This document shows, in pieces, positions 51,614 to 64,000 of a DNA stretch of 64,000 bases. The notes under the pieces are model-generated. The model was not told the DNA's origin and ran no database searches. It worked only from the letters and a program-made list of their open reading frames with translations. The stretch is taken from positions 22,367,501 through 22,431,500 of the forward strand of contig CM051460.1 in NCBI GenBank assembly GCA_028095005.1. The letters are read 5' to 3'. A program made the position numbers and the translations under genes. Origin of the DNA: Rhynchospora pubera. Its lineage: Eukaryota > Streptophyta > Magnoliopsida > Poales > Cyperaceae. Within the stretch, counting starts at the first letter, position 1. Each line of letters opens with the position of its first letter.

Positions 51614-52260
51614 TTAATCCTCAATGCTACCTCCTTCATCAATAGTCCATAGAGGCTCACCAATTTTTTCACCTTTTTCTGTAGTAACACAAACAATGAA
51701 GCATGTTAATTATTAGCACAAAGTAAACTACAAAAGAAGCAATTTAAAGAAAACAATGAGTCAAGCATGAAAGATACCATTAATTGATGCCCTTAACCAA
51801 TCTTGAGCACAAAGTAAAGCTTCAATGCTCTCATCATTGAGAGAGCTCCTAGCTGGACTGAGTATTCTGCCACTTGTACTGAATGCAGATTCAGATGCTA
51901 CTGTTGAAATTGGGACAGCCAAGATGTCCTTGGTTAATTGAGACAGTATTGGGTATTTAGGAGACTTCAACCTCCACCAAGCTAGAATGTCAAAGTCCTC
52001 ATCAACAGTTGCTTCATCAACTTCAGTAGCTATTTAAACAAATAAATAACTAAAGATTAAATATAAATGAAAGAATTGAAAACTTAAAAAAGATCAAAAT
52101 TGAAAAAGAAAGGTTAAGTAGTACATCACCTAGATAGTCTTCTAGCTCAGATTTTGGAGGTTCACTGTTCTTCCTTTCTTTTATATAGTCTTTCAATGCA
52201 GCCCTATAATTAGTTGCACTACCACTACCACTAGCACCAGCAACAGCAGTTGTTTTTTTC
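51614..52260 (-). pseudogene. hAT transposase fragment (RICESLEEPER/DAYSLEEPER type)
   Basis: Three exon-like segments with GT-AG borders: 52130-52260 (low-complexity linker, YRAALKDYIKERKNSEPP), 51778-52029 (the dimerisation domain: LKSPKYPILSQLTKDILAVP, STVASESAFSTSGR, EALLCAQDWLRASI) and 51614-51678 (ending EPLWTIDEGGSIED, stop). This is the C-terminal hATC region by which hAT transposases dimerise. The BED zinc finger and catalytic core are missing upstream, where a foldback repeat (52355-52620) begins. It may be a decayed transposon or a domesticated paralog fragment. Confidence 0.8.
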
Positions 52261-52354
52261 CTATTATGTACAATTTTAATTATCAAGTTAATATAAGAAA
52301 AATAACACTTAAGACTTATATAAAAACTGAAATGTTAATACCTCTTTGACACTC

Positions 52355-52620
52355 TAGCTCGGTTCTCATAGAAAACAAAATTTTACAATTTTTGAAAATT
52401 TTTTATTATTTTTTTGAATTTTTTAAAACTTGTCATTTTTTACAACAAATTTGTATATTTATAAGCCAAAAATGGCAAGTTTTAAAAAAAATCGAAAAAA
52501 ATAGTAAAAAAATTTGTAAAATTTTGTTTGATATGAGATTTCAATATATAGATTGGGTTGGTTAAATTAGATTTGACAATTTGTGAAACCACCGACCAAA
52601 ACGGTCATGGTGCACGAAAG
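52355..52620. repeat. Diverged foldback MITE copy, left end incomplete
   Basis: Arms GAAAACAAAATTTTACAATTTTT..GTCATTTTT and AAAATGGCAAGTTTTAAAA..GTAAAATTTTGTTTGATATGAG form an inverted repeat matching the arms of 53567-53981. The right arm extends to GGTCATGGTGCACGAA. The outer part of the left arm is lost next to the hAT fragment. Confidence 0.65.
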
Positions 52621-52731
52621 CTTATATGAATCATGGTTCACAATAGATTTACTCATAGTTTTGAATTGATTTTATTTAATTTCAGTTTATTTTGATTTAT
52701 ATTTTAAATTGTAATTTAATTTCGTTAAAAA

Positions 52732-54457
52732 GGAAAAATCGGCCCTATACCCCTCTAATTTTTCTTATTTAGATATTTACTCCTCTAATCTTTGAAATCA
52801 ATCTCATACCCATCAAATCTTAATGAAATTAGAAATATACCCATGACAGCTATTTTAATTGATGTTTTAATATAAGAAACTGATTTATAAATTTTATGAC
52901 GAAATTGCCCCTGCCCGAAATTGGCAGCTCTGAAAAACCATTCGTCTCCCGCTTATTTTCTCTCCAAGAAAAATATATTTCTAATTCTATTCATCTTTCC
53001 TAATCGTTAGTTTTGAAAAATTATTTCCAATTTCACTTTTCATCTCCTTTTTCATTGCGCCAATACATGTACAATCCTCCTCTTTGTTTTTTGGTGTCGG
53101 CTTCTACTTCCACTGAAAAATTTGTTTTTGGGTTTGAATTTCAAATGTGTATGAACTAGCATAGTTGGTAGGTGCCGGGAGAGGATTTTTTGTATGACAT
53201 CCTTCGCTCGATTGACATGGCCTATCAAGATGCTTTTGATATGCTGAGCGACTATTTCCCTGTTTGTATTTCACACATGTTAGTTCTTCTGACACTTTGC
53301 CTGAATCCTTTGATTAATATGGAAAGTTTCTTATTCTCTCTCTACCAATTGCTAAATAAGCATAGACACTGGAATAAGCTAAGTAACAGTTCCAGCAATA
53401 TTTCTCTAAGTCAAATAAAATTACCATCATTCGAATAATAGTTACAGCAATATTCATATACTGGTATCTAATTGGGACCAAGAATCGCTCATTTAACCAT
53501 TTTTTTTCTAATTTGACTTTGTCAAAAAAGTTGCTATGCCATTTTCCAAATCCATCATATATAATCGAGAAAGTTTAATATGCACCATAGTGCATAGGGC
53601 ATTCCGTGCACCACGGACTTTTTCGGGGGTATTTTTGTAAAATGACAAATCTAATTTAACCAATCTAATATATATATTGAAATCTCATAGAAAATCAAAT
53701 TTTACATTTTTTTAGATTTTATTACTATTTTTTTCGAATTTTTTAAAATATGTCATTTTTGGAAAATTGTAAATAGTACAACATTCCAAAAATGGCATGT
53801 TTTAAAAAATTCGAAAAAAATAGTAATAAAATCTCAAAAATTGTAAAATTTGGTTTTCTATGAGATTTCAATATATAGATTAGATTGGTTAAATTAAATT
53901 TGTCATTTTACAAAAATATCCCCGAAAAAGTCCGTGGTGCACGGAATGCCCTATGCACTATGGTGCATATTAAACTTTCTCTATATAATCTCGTATGTAA
54001 ATATTGATAGATTTTATTTCCTTTTTATTATCCCATAATAATTTAGAAAGCAATGAATCGATATATTGTATTTCCTTTTCTTTTTATCTCCGTGGTTATT
54101 GGTAGAACGAATATGTAGAAAGCAAAGTTGGAAATATATATTCTTAGAAACTAACAATTAGTATATAAATAATTAGAAGGGAAAGTGCAAATATATATGG
54201 CAGAAATATCGCTTGGAGAGAAAATAAGCAAGAGACGAAAGGTTTTTTAAGGCTGCCAGAGAAGAGTTGTTTTGGGCAGGGGCAGTATCGTCATAAAATT
54301 TATAAATCAGTTTTTATATTAAAAAATCAATTAAAATAAGTAACGTGGGTATATTTCTAATTTCATCAAGATTGGATGGGTATGAGATCGATTTCAAAGA
54401 TTAGAAGGGTAAATATCTAAATAAGAAAGATTAGAGGGGTATGGGACTGATTTTGCC
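52732..54457. mobile_element. Long-TIR foldback element, 1.7 kb
   Basis: Left arm GGAAAAATCGGCCCTATACC.. and right arm ..GGTATGGGACTGATTTTGCC are inverted repeats of about 260 bp (CTTATTTAGATATTTAC, GACGA.A.TGCCCCTGCCC and others pair). The interior includes a short unrecognised open frame (53172-53438) and a nested MITE (53567-53981). The target duplication is not clear because the flanks are A-rich. Confidence 0.78.
53567..53981. mobile_element. Foldback MULE-type MITE, 415 bp
   Basis: Nearly perfect inverted repeats along almost the whole length. It starts GAGAAAGTTTAATATGCACC and ends with the complement. The 9-bp repeat TATATAATC flanks it (53558-53566 and 53982-53990). It is nested in the interior of the element at 52732-54457. 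Confidence 0.92.
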
Positions 54458-54479
54458 AAAAAAAAAGCATTAAAAAAAA

Positions 54480-55110
54480 TAATATGAAACCATTCTGTAA
54501 CGGTTATTAGGTAGTAACCGTTACAGAATGTTTAATTTGTAATTGTTATTACCTATTACCTATTAACAGTCGTTACGGAGGTTATGGACTTCATGCATAG
54601 GGTATTATTTTAGGATAACTTTCATGTAACATGTTAACTCTATGTATATTATAGTTACATGTTAATTTTGCTATAAATGACATGTTTGATATATATCTCT
54701 TAATATGTTTGTGCTATGGTATATGTGTTACTTTGATATATTTGATATTGTCATGATATAATGTGTTGTGTGTTATCTATTTGAGAATGGTACCAATGGT
54801 ACGGCTAGCCAATGAAACAGGTAAAACCCAAAAAAAAAAAGCTGTTTACAGAAGAACATAATTTAATTTTTTTTATTTAAAAAACTAACTGTCACAGTTA
54901 TTATATAACAACCGCTACAGAATGTCTATTTCTGTAACGGTTATTATGTAATAACCATTACAGATAGACTCAAAACAAGCACAGTACCATTTTACAACTA
55001 ATCTGTAACGGTTAACAGACTTTCTGTAACGGGGGCTACAATAACGGTACGTATACCGTTACTAAACTCTTTTATTAACCGTAACAGAAGGGAAAATTTC
55101 GCGTCGTGTC
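54480..55110. mobile_element. CACTA remnant related to 49311-51238
   Basis: Contains many CTGTAACGGTTATTA / TAATAACCGTTACAG subterminal-type repeats. It shares ATGGACTTCATG, GGTACGGCTAGC and ACAGG.AAA blocks with 50650-50930 of the complete element. The terminal CACTA ends are not found, so it is truncated at both sides. Confidence 0.6.
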
Positions 55111-55404
55111 AAACTGTTAGATGTGATTCCAATATCAAACTTTTCAAGAAAATCAAATTTAATGATTCCTACCTTATTTTATTTAATTTTATTTTATTTG
55201 TAAATAGAAAATGTGGAGCAATTATATTAGCAATCAAGCTTCTAAAATGCACAGTATTATCGTCGTTTTAACGGAATTATCGGTTATTAGGGCTGAACCG
55301 TACGATAACATTGACCTAAATTTGAAAAATGCAGCCCATCGAATAAACGGACTTAGCGGCGTTTATTCGTGAAAATAATTCATTTTTTGCGGAGCAAAAC
55401 GGAA
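55111..55404. other. Junction region before the satellite, no gene seen
   Basis: AT-rich, with a hAT-like block (GGTTATTAGGGCTGAACCGTACG near 55273, CGTTTATTCG near 55358). I see no coding sequence. Confidence 0.4.
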
Positions 55405-58400
55405 GAATATTTGGACTTTACATGCGTAATTGTCATGTATAATTTATTCTTTTTGAATAAATAACTCAAGAATCATATTATTGACAGTACAAAAAAGTTT
55501 AAATTTAGATTATTGTGATGAATAGACTTAGAATAAATCCTGAAAAGATTGAAATGCTCAAATGATGGCCAGAATTGCATTATTTGCACTTTATATGCGA
55601 AATTGCCATGTATAATCCATTCTTTTTGAATAAATGACACATGAATCATATTCTTGATAGTATAAAAGAGTTTAAATGTAGAATATTATGATGAAATCAA
55701 TTAGAATGAATCCAGAAACGATTGAAATACTCAAATGATTCTTAGAATTGCATTATTTGCACATTATATGCGTAACTGCCATGTATAATCCGTTCTTTTT
55801 TTATAAATAACACATGAATCATATAATTGACAGTATAAAAGAGTTTAAATATAGATTATTGTGATGAAATGACTTAGAATGAATCCAGAAACGATTGAAA
55901 TGCTGAAATGATGCTCAGATTTCATTAATTGCACCTTATATGTATAATTGCCATCTGTAATCCATTCTTTTTGAATAAATAACTCATAAATCATATTACT
56001 GACAATATAAAAGAGTTTAAATGTAGATTATTATGATGAAATGACTTAGAATTAATCCATAAACAATTGAAATGTTCAAATGATCCGCAGAATTGCATTA
56101 TTTGCACTTTTTATGTGTAATTGCCATGAATAATCCATTCTTTTTTAATAAAAACTTATTAATAATATTATTGACAGCATGAAAGAGTTTAAGTATAGAT
56201 TATTGTGATGAAATGACTTAGAATAAATCCAGAAAAGATTGAAATGCTCAAATGATGCTCATAATTTCATTAATTGCACTTTATAAGTGTAATTGCCATG
56301 TGTAATCCATTCTTTTAGAAAAAATAACTCATGAATTATATTATTGACAGTATAAATGAGTTTAAATGTAGATTATTCTGATGAAATGACTTAGAATGAA
56401 TCTAGAAAGAATTGAAATGCTCAAATGATGCTCATAATTGCATTATTTGCACATTATATTCGTAATTGCCATGTATAATCCATTCTTTTTGAATAAATAA
56501 CTCATCAATCATATTATCGACACTATAAAAGAGTTTAATTGTAGATTATTGTGATGAAATGACTTCGAATGAATCCTGAAACGATTGAAATGCTCAAATG
56601 AACCTTAAAATTGCATTATTTGCACTTTTATGCCTAATTCCCATGTATAATCCACTCTTTTTGAATAAATAACACACGAATCATATTATTGACAGTATAA
56701 AAGAGTTTTAATATAGATTACTGTGATAAAATTACTTAGAATGAATACAAAAATGATTGAAATGCTCAAATGATGCTCAAAATGGAACTATTTGCAATTT
56801 ATATGCGTAATTGCCATGTATAATTCATTCTTTCTGAATAAATCATGAATCATATTATTGACAATATAAAAGAGTTTGAATGTTCATTATTGTGATGAAA
56901 TGACATAGAATGAATTCTGAAACGATTGAAAGGATCAAATGATGCTCATAATTGCATTATTTGCAATATATATGCATAATGGCCATGTACAATGCATTCT
57001 TTTTAAATAAATAACACACAAATCATAGTATTGACAGCATAAAAGAGTATTAATGTAGAATATTGTAATTAAATGAGTTAGAAAGAATCCAGAAACGATT
57101 GCAATGCACAAATGATGCTCATAATTAAATTATTTTCACATTATATGTGTAATTGAATTGTATAATCCAATCTTTTTTTATTAAAGAACACAGGAATCAT
57201 ATTAGAATGAATCCAGAAATGATTGAAATGCTCAAATGATGGACAACATTGCATAATTTGCACTTTATATGCGTAATTGTCATGTATAATCCTTTCTTTT
57301 TGAATAAATAACACCGGAATCATGTTATTGACTGTATAAAAGAGTTTAAATATAGATTATTGTGATGAAATGATTTAGAATAAATCCAGAAACGATTGAA
57401 ATGCTCAAACGATGCACAAAACTGCATTATTTGCACTGTATATGCGTATTTGCCATGTTCAATCCATTCTTGTTGAATAGATAACTCATGAATCATATTA
57501 CTGACAATATAAAAGAGTTTAAATGTAGATTATTGTGAAGAAATGGCTTAGAATGAATCCAGAATCGATAGAAATGCTCAAATAATGCTCAGAATTGCAT
57601 TATTTGCACTTTTATGTGCGTAATTACCATGTATAATCAATTCTTTTTGAATAAATGACACAAGAATCATATTATTGGTAGTATAAAAAAGTTTAAATGT
57701 AGATTATTGTGATGAGAGCACTTAGAATGAATTCAAAAACGATTCAAATGCTCAAATGATGATTGCATTATTTGCACTTTATAAGCGTAATTGCCTTGTA
57801 TAATTCATTCGTTTTTAATAAATAACAAACAAATTATATTATTTTACAGTAGAAATGAGTTTTAATATAGATTATTATGATGAAATGACTTAGAATGAAT
57901 AAAGAAACGGTTGAAATGCTCAAATGTTGCTCACAATTTCATTAATTACACTTTATAAGAGTAATTGCCATGTATAGTCCATTATTTTCGAACAAATGAC
58001 GCACAAATCATATTATTGACTGTATAAGAGAGTTTAAATGTAGATTATTCTGATGAAATTACTTAGAATGAATCTAGAAACGATTGAAATGCTAAAATTA
58101 TGCTCAAAATATTATTATTTGCATTTTATATGCGTAGTTGCCATGTATAATCCATTATTTTTTATTAAATAATACATGAATCATAATATTGACAGAATAA
58201 AAGAGTTTAAATATAGATTATTGTGATGAAATGACTTAGAATGAATGAAAAACGATAGAAATGCTCAAATGATGCTCAAAATTTCATTAATTGCACTTTG
58301 TATGCGTAATTGCCATGTATAATCCATTCTTTTTGAACAAATAACAAATGAATCATATTATTGACTGTATAAAGAGTTTAAATATAGATTGTTCTGACGA

Positions 58401-59260
58401 AATAACTTAGAATAAGTCCAGAAACGATTGAAATTCTCAAATGATGCGCAAAATTGCATTATTTGCACTGTGTGTGCGTAATTGCCGAGTTCAATCCATT
58501 CTTGTCGAATAGATAGCACATGAATCATATTACTGACAGTATAAAAGTTTAAATGTAGATTATCGTGAAGAAATGGCTTAGAATGAATCAAGGAACGATA
58601 GAAATGCTCTCAAATGATTCTAAGAATTGCATTATTTGCACTTTTACATGCATAATTGCCACGTATAATCAATTCTTTTTGCATAAATGACACACGAATC
58701 ATATTATTTATATTATCAAATAAGCATAAATTTAGATTATCGTGATGAAAGCACTTAGAATAAATACAGAAACGATTGAAATGCTCAAATGATGCTCAGA
58801 ATTGCATTATTTGCACTTTAGAAGCGTAATAACCTTGTATAATTCATTATTTTGTAATAAATAGCACACAAATCATACTATTTACAGTAGAATTGAGTTT
58901 AAATGTCGATTATTGGGATGAAATGACTTAGAATGTATAAAGAAACGATTGAAATGCTCGAATGATGCTCATAATATCATTAAGTAAACTTCATATACGT
59001 AATTGCCATGTATAATCCATTATTTTTTAACAAATGACACCCGAATGTATAACCCAAAATTTCATTAATTGCACTTTGTATGCGTAATTGCCATGTATAA
59101 TCCATTCTTTTTGAATCAATAACAAATCAATCATTTTATTGACTGTATAAAGAGTTTAAATATAGATTATTCTGATGAAATAACTTAGAATAAGTCCAGA
59201 AACGATTGAAATTCTCAAATGATGCTCATAATTACATTATTTGCACATTATATGCATAAT

Positions 59261-60190
59261 TGCCATGTACAATCCAATTTTTTTAATAAAAACACATGAA
59301 TCATATTATTAACAGTATAAAATAGTTTAAATGTAGATTATTGTGATTAAATGACTTAGAATGAATCCAGCAAGGATTGAAACGCTCAAATGGTGTGCAG
59401 AATTCCCATATATGACATTCTTTTTGAATAAATAACACATGAATCATATTATCGACAGAATAAAAGAGTTTAAATGTAGATTATTGTGTTGAAATCACTT
59501 AGAATGTATCCAGAAATGATTGAAATGCTCAAATGATGGTCAAAATTATGTTATTTGCACTTTATGTGCGTAATTGCCATGTATAATCCATTCGTTTTGA
59601 AAAAATAACACATGAATCACATTATTGACAGTATAAAATAGTTTAAATTTAGATTATTGTGACGAAATGACATTGAATGAATCTGGAAACGATTGAAATG
59701 TTCAAATGATGCTTAGAATGCATTCTTTGCAATTTGTATGCGTAATTGCGCTGTATTATGCATTCTTTTTTAATAAATAACAAATGAATCACATTATTGA
59801 CACTATAAATATAGATTATTGTGATGAAATATCTTAAAATGAATCGACAAATGATTAAAATGCTCAGATGTTGCTCTGAATAGCATTATTTGATCTTTAT
59901 ATGCGTAATTGCCATATACAATCCATTCTTTTTTAACATATAACACATGATTCATATTATTGACTGTATAAGAGAGTTTAAATGTAGATTATTGTGATGA
60001 AATCACTTAGAATGAATCCAAAAACAATTGAAATGCTCAAATGATACTCAGAATTGCATTATTTGCACTTTCTAAGCATAATAACCTTGCATAATTCATT
60101 ATTTTATAATAAATAGCACACAAATCATATTATTTACAGTAGAAATGAGTTTAAATGTAGATTATTGTGATGAAATGACTTAGAATGAAT
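59261..60190. repeat. Higher-order duplicate within the satellite (copy at 62086-63015)
   Basis: About 930 bp, some five monomers, including idiosyncratic ones (CAGCAAGGATTGAAACGCTC, AATTGCGCTGTATTATGCAT, TCGACAAATGATTAAAATGC). It is repeated at a constant offset of 2825 bp without indels. Adjacent monomers are far more different from each other than these two blocks are. Confidence 0.85.
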
Positions 60191-63100
60191 AAAGAAACGA
60201 ATGAAATGCTCGAATGATGCTCATAATTTCATTAATTACACTTTATATACGTATTTGCCATGTATAATCCATTATTTTTGAACAAATAACACCCGAATCA
60301 TATTATTGACTGTATATGAGAGTTTAAATGTAGATTATTCTGATGAAATCACTTAGAATGAATCCGGAAACAATTGAAATGCTCAAATGATGCTCAGAAT
60401 AGTATTATTTGCATTTTATATGCGTATTTGCTATGTATAATCCATTCTTTTTTATTAAATAACATAAGAATCATATTATTGACAGAATAAAAGAGTTTAA
60501 ATGTAGATTATTGTGATGAAATGACTTAGATTGAATACAGAAACGATTGAAATGCTCAAATAATGCTCAAAATTTCATTAGTTGCAATTTATATGCATAA
60601 TTGCCATGTATAATCCAATCTTTTTAACTAACACATGAGTTATATTATTGACAGTATAAAATAGTTTAAATATAGATTATTCTGACGAAATAACATAAAA
60701 TGAATCCAAAAACAATTGAAATGCTCAAAAGATGCGCAAAATTGCATTATTTGCACTGTGTGTGCGTAATTGCCGAGTTCAATCCATTCTTGTCGAATAG
60801 ATGACACATGAATCATATTACTGACAATATAAAAGTTTAAATGTGGATTATCGTGAAGAAATGGCTTAGAATGAATCCAGAAACGATAGAAATGATCAAA
60901 TGATTCTCAGAATGAATAAAGAAACGATTGAAATGCTCGAATTATGCTCGAATTACAGTAGAAATGAGTTTAAATGTGGATTATTGTGATGAATTGACTT
61001 AGAATGAATAAAGAAACGATTGAAATGCTCGAATTATGCTCATAATATCATTAATTACACTTTATATACATTATTGCCATGTATAATCCATTATTTTTGA
61101 ACAAATGACACCCGAATCATATTATTGATTGTATATGAGAGTTTAAATGTAGATAATTCTAATGAAATCACTTAGAATGAATCCAAAAACAATTGAAATG
61201 CTCAAATGATGCTCAGAATAGTATTATTTGCATTTTATATGCGTAATTGCCATTTATAATCCAATTTTTTTTATTAAATAACACATGAATAATATTATTG
61301 ACAGTATAAAAGAGTTTAAATGTAGATTATTGTGATGAAATGACTTAGAATGAATACAGAAACGATTGAAATTCTCAAATGATGCTCAAAATTTCATTAA
61401 TTACACTTTGTATGCGTAATTGCCATGTATAATCCATTCTTTTTGAATAAATAACACATGAATCATATTATTGACTGTATAAAGAGTTTAAATATAAATT
61501 ATTCTGACGAAATAACTTAGAATAAGTCCAGAAACGATTGAAATACTCAAATGATGCTCATAACTACATTATTTGCACATTATATGCGTAATTGCCATGT
61601 ATAATCCATTATTTTATAATAAATAGCACACAAATGATATTATTTACAGTAGAAAAGAGTTTAAATGTAGATTATTGTGATGAAATGTTAGAATTAATAC
61701 AGAAACGATTGAAATTCTCAAATGATGCTCAAAATTTCATTAATTGCACATTGTATGCGTAATTGCCATGCATAATCCATTCTTTTTGAATAAATAACAC
61801 ATGAATCATATTATTGACTGTATAAAGAGTTTAAATATAAATTATTCTGACGAAACAATTGAAATGCTCAAATGATGCTCGGAATAGTATTATTTGCATT
61901 TTATATGCGTTATTGCCATTTATAATCCTTTTTTTTATTAAATAACACATGAATCATATTATTGACAGTATAAAAGAGTTTAAATGTAGATTATTGTGAT
62001 GAAATGACTTAGAATGAATACAGAAGCGATTGAAAATGCTCAAATAATGCTCAAAAATTCATTAATTGCAATTTATATGCGTAATTGCCATGTACAATCC
62101 AATTTTTTTAATAAAAACACATGAATCATATTATTAACAGTATAAAATAGTTTAAATGTAGATTATTGCGATTAAATGACTTAGAATGAATCCAGCAAGG
62201 ATTGAAACGCTCAAATGGTGTGCAGAATTCCCATATATGACATTCTTTTTGAATAAATAACACATGAATCATATTATCCACAGAATAAAAGAGTTTAAAT
62301 GTAGATTATTGTGTTGAAATCACTTAGAATGTTTCCAGAAATGATTGAAATGCTCAAATGATGGTCAAGATTACGTTATTTGAACTTTATGTGCGTAATT
62401 GCCATGTATAATCCATTTTTTTTGAAAAAATAACACATGAATCACATTATTGACAGTATAAAATAGTTTAAATTTAGATTATTGTGACGAAATGACATTG
62501 GATGAATCTGGAAACGATTGAAATGTTCAAATGATGCTTAGAATGCATTATTTGCAATTTGAATGCGTAATTGCGCTGTATTATGCATTCTTTTTGAATA
62601 AATAACAAATGAATCACATTATTGACACTATAAATGTAGATTATTGTGATGAAATATCTTAAAATGAATCGACAAATGATTAAAATGCTCAGATGTTGCT
62701 CTGAATAGCATTATTTGCTCTTTATATGCGTAATTGGCATATACAATCCATTCTTTTTGAACATATAACACATGATTCATATTATTGCCTGTATAAGAGA
62801 GTTTAAATGTAGATTATTCTGATGAAATCACTTAGAATGAATCCAAAAACAATTGAAATGCTCAAATGATGCTAAGAATTGCATTATTTGCACTTTATAA
62901 GCATAATAACCTTGCATAATTCATTATTTTATAATAAATAGCACACAAAACATATTATTTACAGTAGAAATGAGTTTACATGTAGATTATTGTGATGAAA
63001 TGACTTAGAATGAATCCAGAAATGATTGAAATGCGCAAATGAAACTTAGAATTGCATTATTTGCACTTTATGTGTGTAATTGCCATCTATAATCCATTCT

Positions 63101-63454
63101 TTTTTAATAAATAACACATTAATTATATTATTGACAGTATAAAAGAGTTTAAATTTAGATTATTCTGATGAAATGGTGTAATTGCCATGTGTGTAATTTA
63201 GATTATTTAGAATGAGTCCAGAAACGATTAAAATGCTCAAATGATGCTCATAATTACATTATTTGTGTAATTGTCATGTATAATCCACTATTTTTGAATA
63301 AATTACACATGAATCATATGACTGAAAGTATAAAAAGAGTTTAAATGTTGGTTATTCTGATGAAATGACTTAGAATGAACAAGAAATGTTTGGAATGCTC
63401 AAAAGATGCTTACAATTGCATTATTTGCACTTTATATGCGCAATTGCCATGTAT

Positions 63455-63680
63455 CACCAGCAGTCTGTTCAGGGTTCCAACTCAATAGTGGCAACTAAAC
63501 ACAAGGGTTGCGTTCGTTGCGAGACTGAACCCAACACCTCACGGCACGAACTGACGACAGCCATGCACCACCTGTGTCCGCGTTCCCCCGTTTCCGAAGG
63601 CACTCCTCTCTTTCAAGAGGATTCATGGCATGTCAAGCCCTGGTAAGGTTCTTCGCTCTGCATCGAATTAAACCACATGC
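63455..63680 (-). other. Nuclear copy of plastid 16S rDNA (NUPT)
   Basis: 226 bp read on the minus strand as the 3' third of plastid-type 16S rRNA. The plus strand shows GTCTGTTCAGGGTTCCAACT, CACCTCACGGCACGAACTG, GACGACAGCCATGCACCACC, CTCTTTCAAGAGGATTC and CATCGAATTAAACCACATGC. It has substitutions and one indel (CCCCCGTTTCCG) relative to a functional gene. Satellite resumes on both sides. It is not a working rRNA gene. Confidence 0.88.
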
Positions 63681-64000
63681 TTAGAATGAATAAAAGAGTT
63701 ATAATCCATTCTTTTTAATAAATAACCCATGAATCATATTATTGACAGTATGAAAGAGTTCTAATGTAAATTACTGTGATAAAATTACTTAGAATGAATA
63801 CAAAAACGATTGATATACTCAAATGATGCTCAGAATGGAATTATTTGCAATTTATATGCGTAATTGTAATGTATAATTCATTCTTTCTAAATAAATCATG
63901 AATCATATTATTGACAGTATAAAAGAGTTTGAAAGTTCATTATTGTGATGAAATGACATAGAATGAATTCTGAAACGATTGAAAAGATCAAATGATGCTC

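Larger units (their letters stand above)
55405..64000. repeat. 173-bp tandem satellite array
   Basis: A unit of about 173 bp repeats head to tail to the window edge, roughly 48 monomers. Landmarks recur in every unit: TTGCACTTTATATGCGTAAT, GCCATGTATAATCCATTC, GAATCATATTATTGACAGTA, AGAGTTTAAATGTAGATTAT, GATGAAATGACTTAGAATGA and CGATTGAAATGCTCAAATGA. Monomers vary by substitutions and small indels, and some units are truncated. Subtypes recur (for example GACGAAATAACTTAGAATAA with TAAAGAGTTTAAATATA). The size is in the range of plant centromeric or pericentromeric satellites. Confidence 0.95.

Noticed and set aside
53172..53438. 88-codon frame inside the foldback element
   Set aside because: No recognisable domain, low information content, and within the spacer of a non-autonomous element.
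63386..63646. 86-codon open frame
   Set aside because: It runs from satellite into antisense plastid 16S rDNA. Both parts are non-coding.
63455..63680. Functional rRNA gene
   Set aside because: Only a 226-bp internal fragment with substitutions, surrounded by satellite.
55405..64000. CRISPR-like array
   Set aside because: Units of about 173 bp are contiguous with no unique spacers. This is a eukaryotic satellite.

Overview
This is plant nuclear DNA with no prokaryotic features. The evidence is split genes with GT-AG introns, a chloroplast Clp ATPase gene with a transit-peptide exon, Ty1/copia elements primed by initiator-Met tRNA, plant L1 and RTE LINEs, hAT/MULE/CACTA elements, tRNA-derived SINEs, and an approximately 173-bp satellite array. 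It looks like the edge of a heterochromatic, probably pericentromeric, region. I cannot name the species.

Layout. (1) 1-4316: an RTE-clade LINE remnant on the minus strand, interrupted by a 1.8-kb solo LTR and a MULE-type MITE. (2) 4317-27340: a rearranged array of minus-strand CLPC fragments. The rightmost copy has transit-peptide exon 1 to a broken exon 7. Further left are extra copies of exon 2 (three), exon 3 (one), exon 4 (three, two heavily deleted), exon 1 (one, degraded) and two chimeric exons joining the start of exon 5 to the end of exon 1. A 5'-truncated L1 (4513-8256), a copia element (11551-16913), a TIR element, a foldback MULE and a SINE sit in its introns. (3) 27607-28996: a three-level nest of DNA transposons just upstream of the CLPC promoter. 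(4) 29006-33489: mostly unclassified repeat and AT-rich DNA. (5) 33490-48930: a divergent PP4R3/SMEK-like gene on the minus strand. Seventeen exons are recognisable and keep one reading frame. One exon is split by a young, coding-intact copia element (38238-43370), and a 3.65-kb long-TIR MULE sits in its first visible intron. (6) 49026-55404: stacked CACTA, hAT and foldback elements, including a RICESLEEPER-type hAT transposase fragment. (7) 55405-64000: the satellite array, containing a 226-bp fragment of plastid 16S rDNA.

No gene in the window is clearly intact apart from the copia polyprotein at 38582-42934. The two host loci are a chloroplast Clp chaperone and a protein phosphatase 4 regulatory subunit. 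Both appear to be dying or dead paralogs, and the surrounding transposons record the order of events through target-site duplications and nesting.
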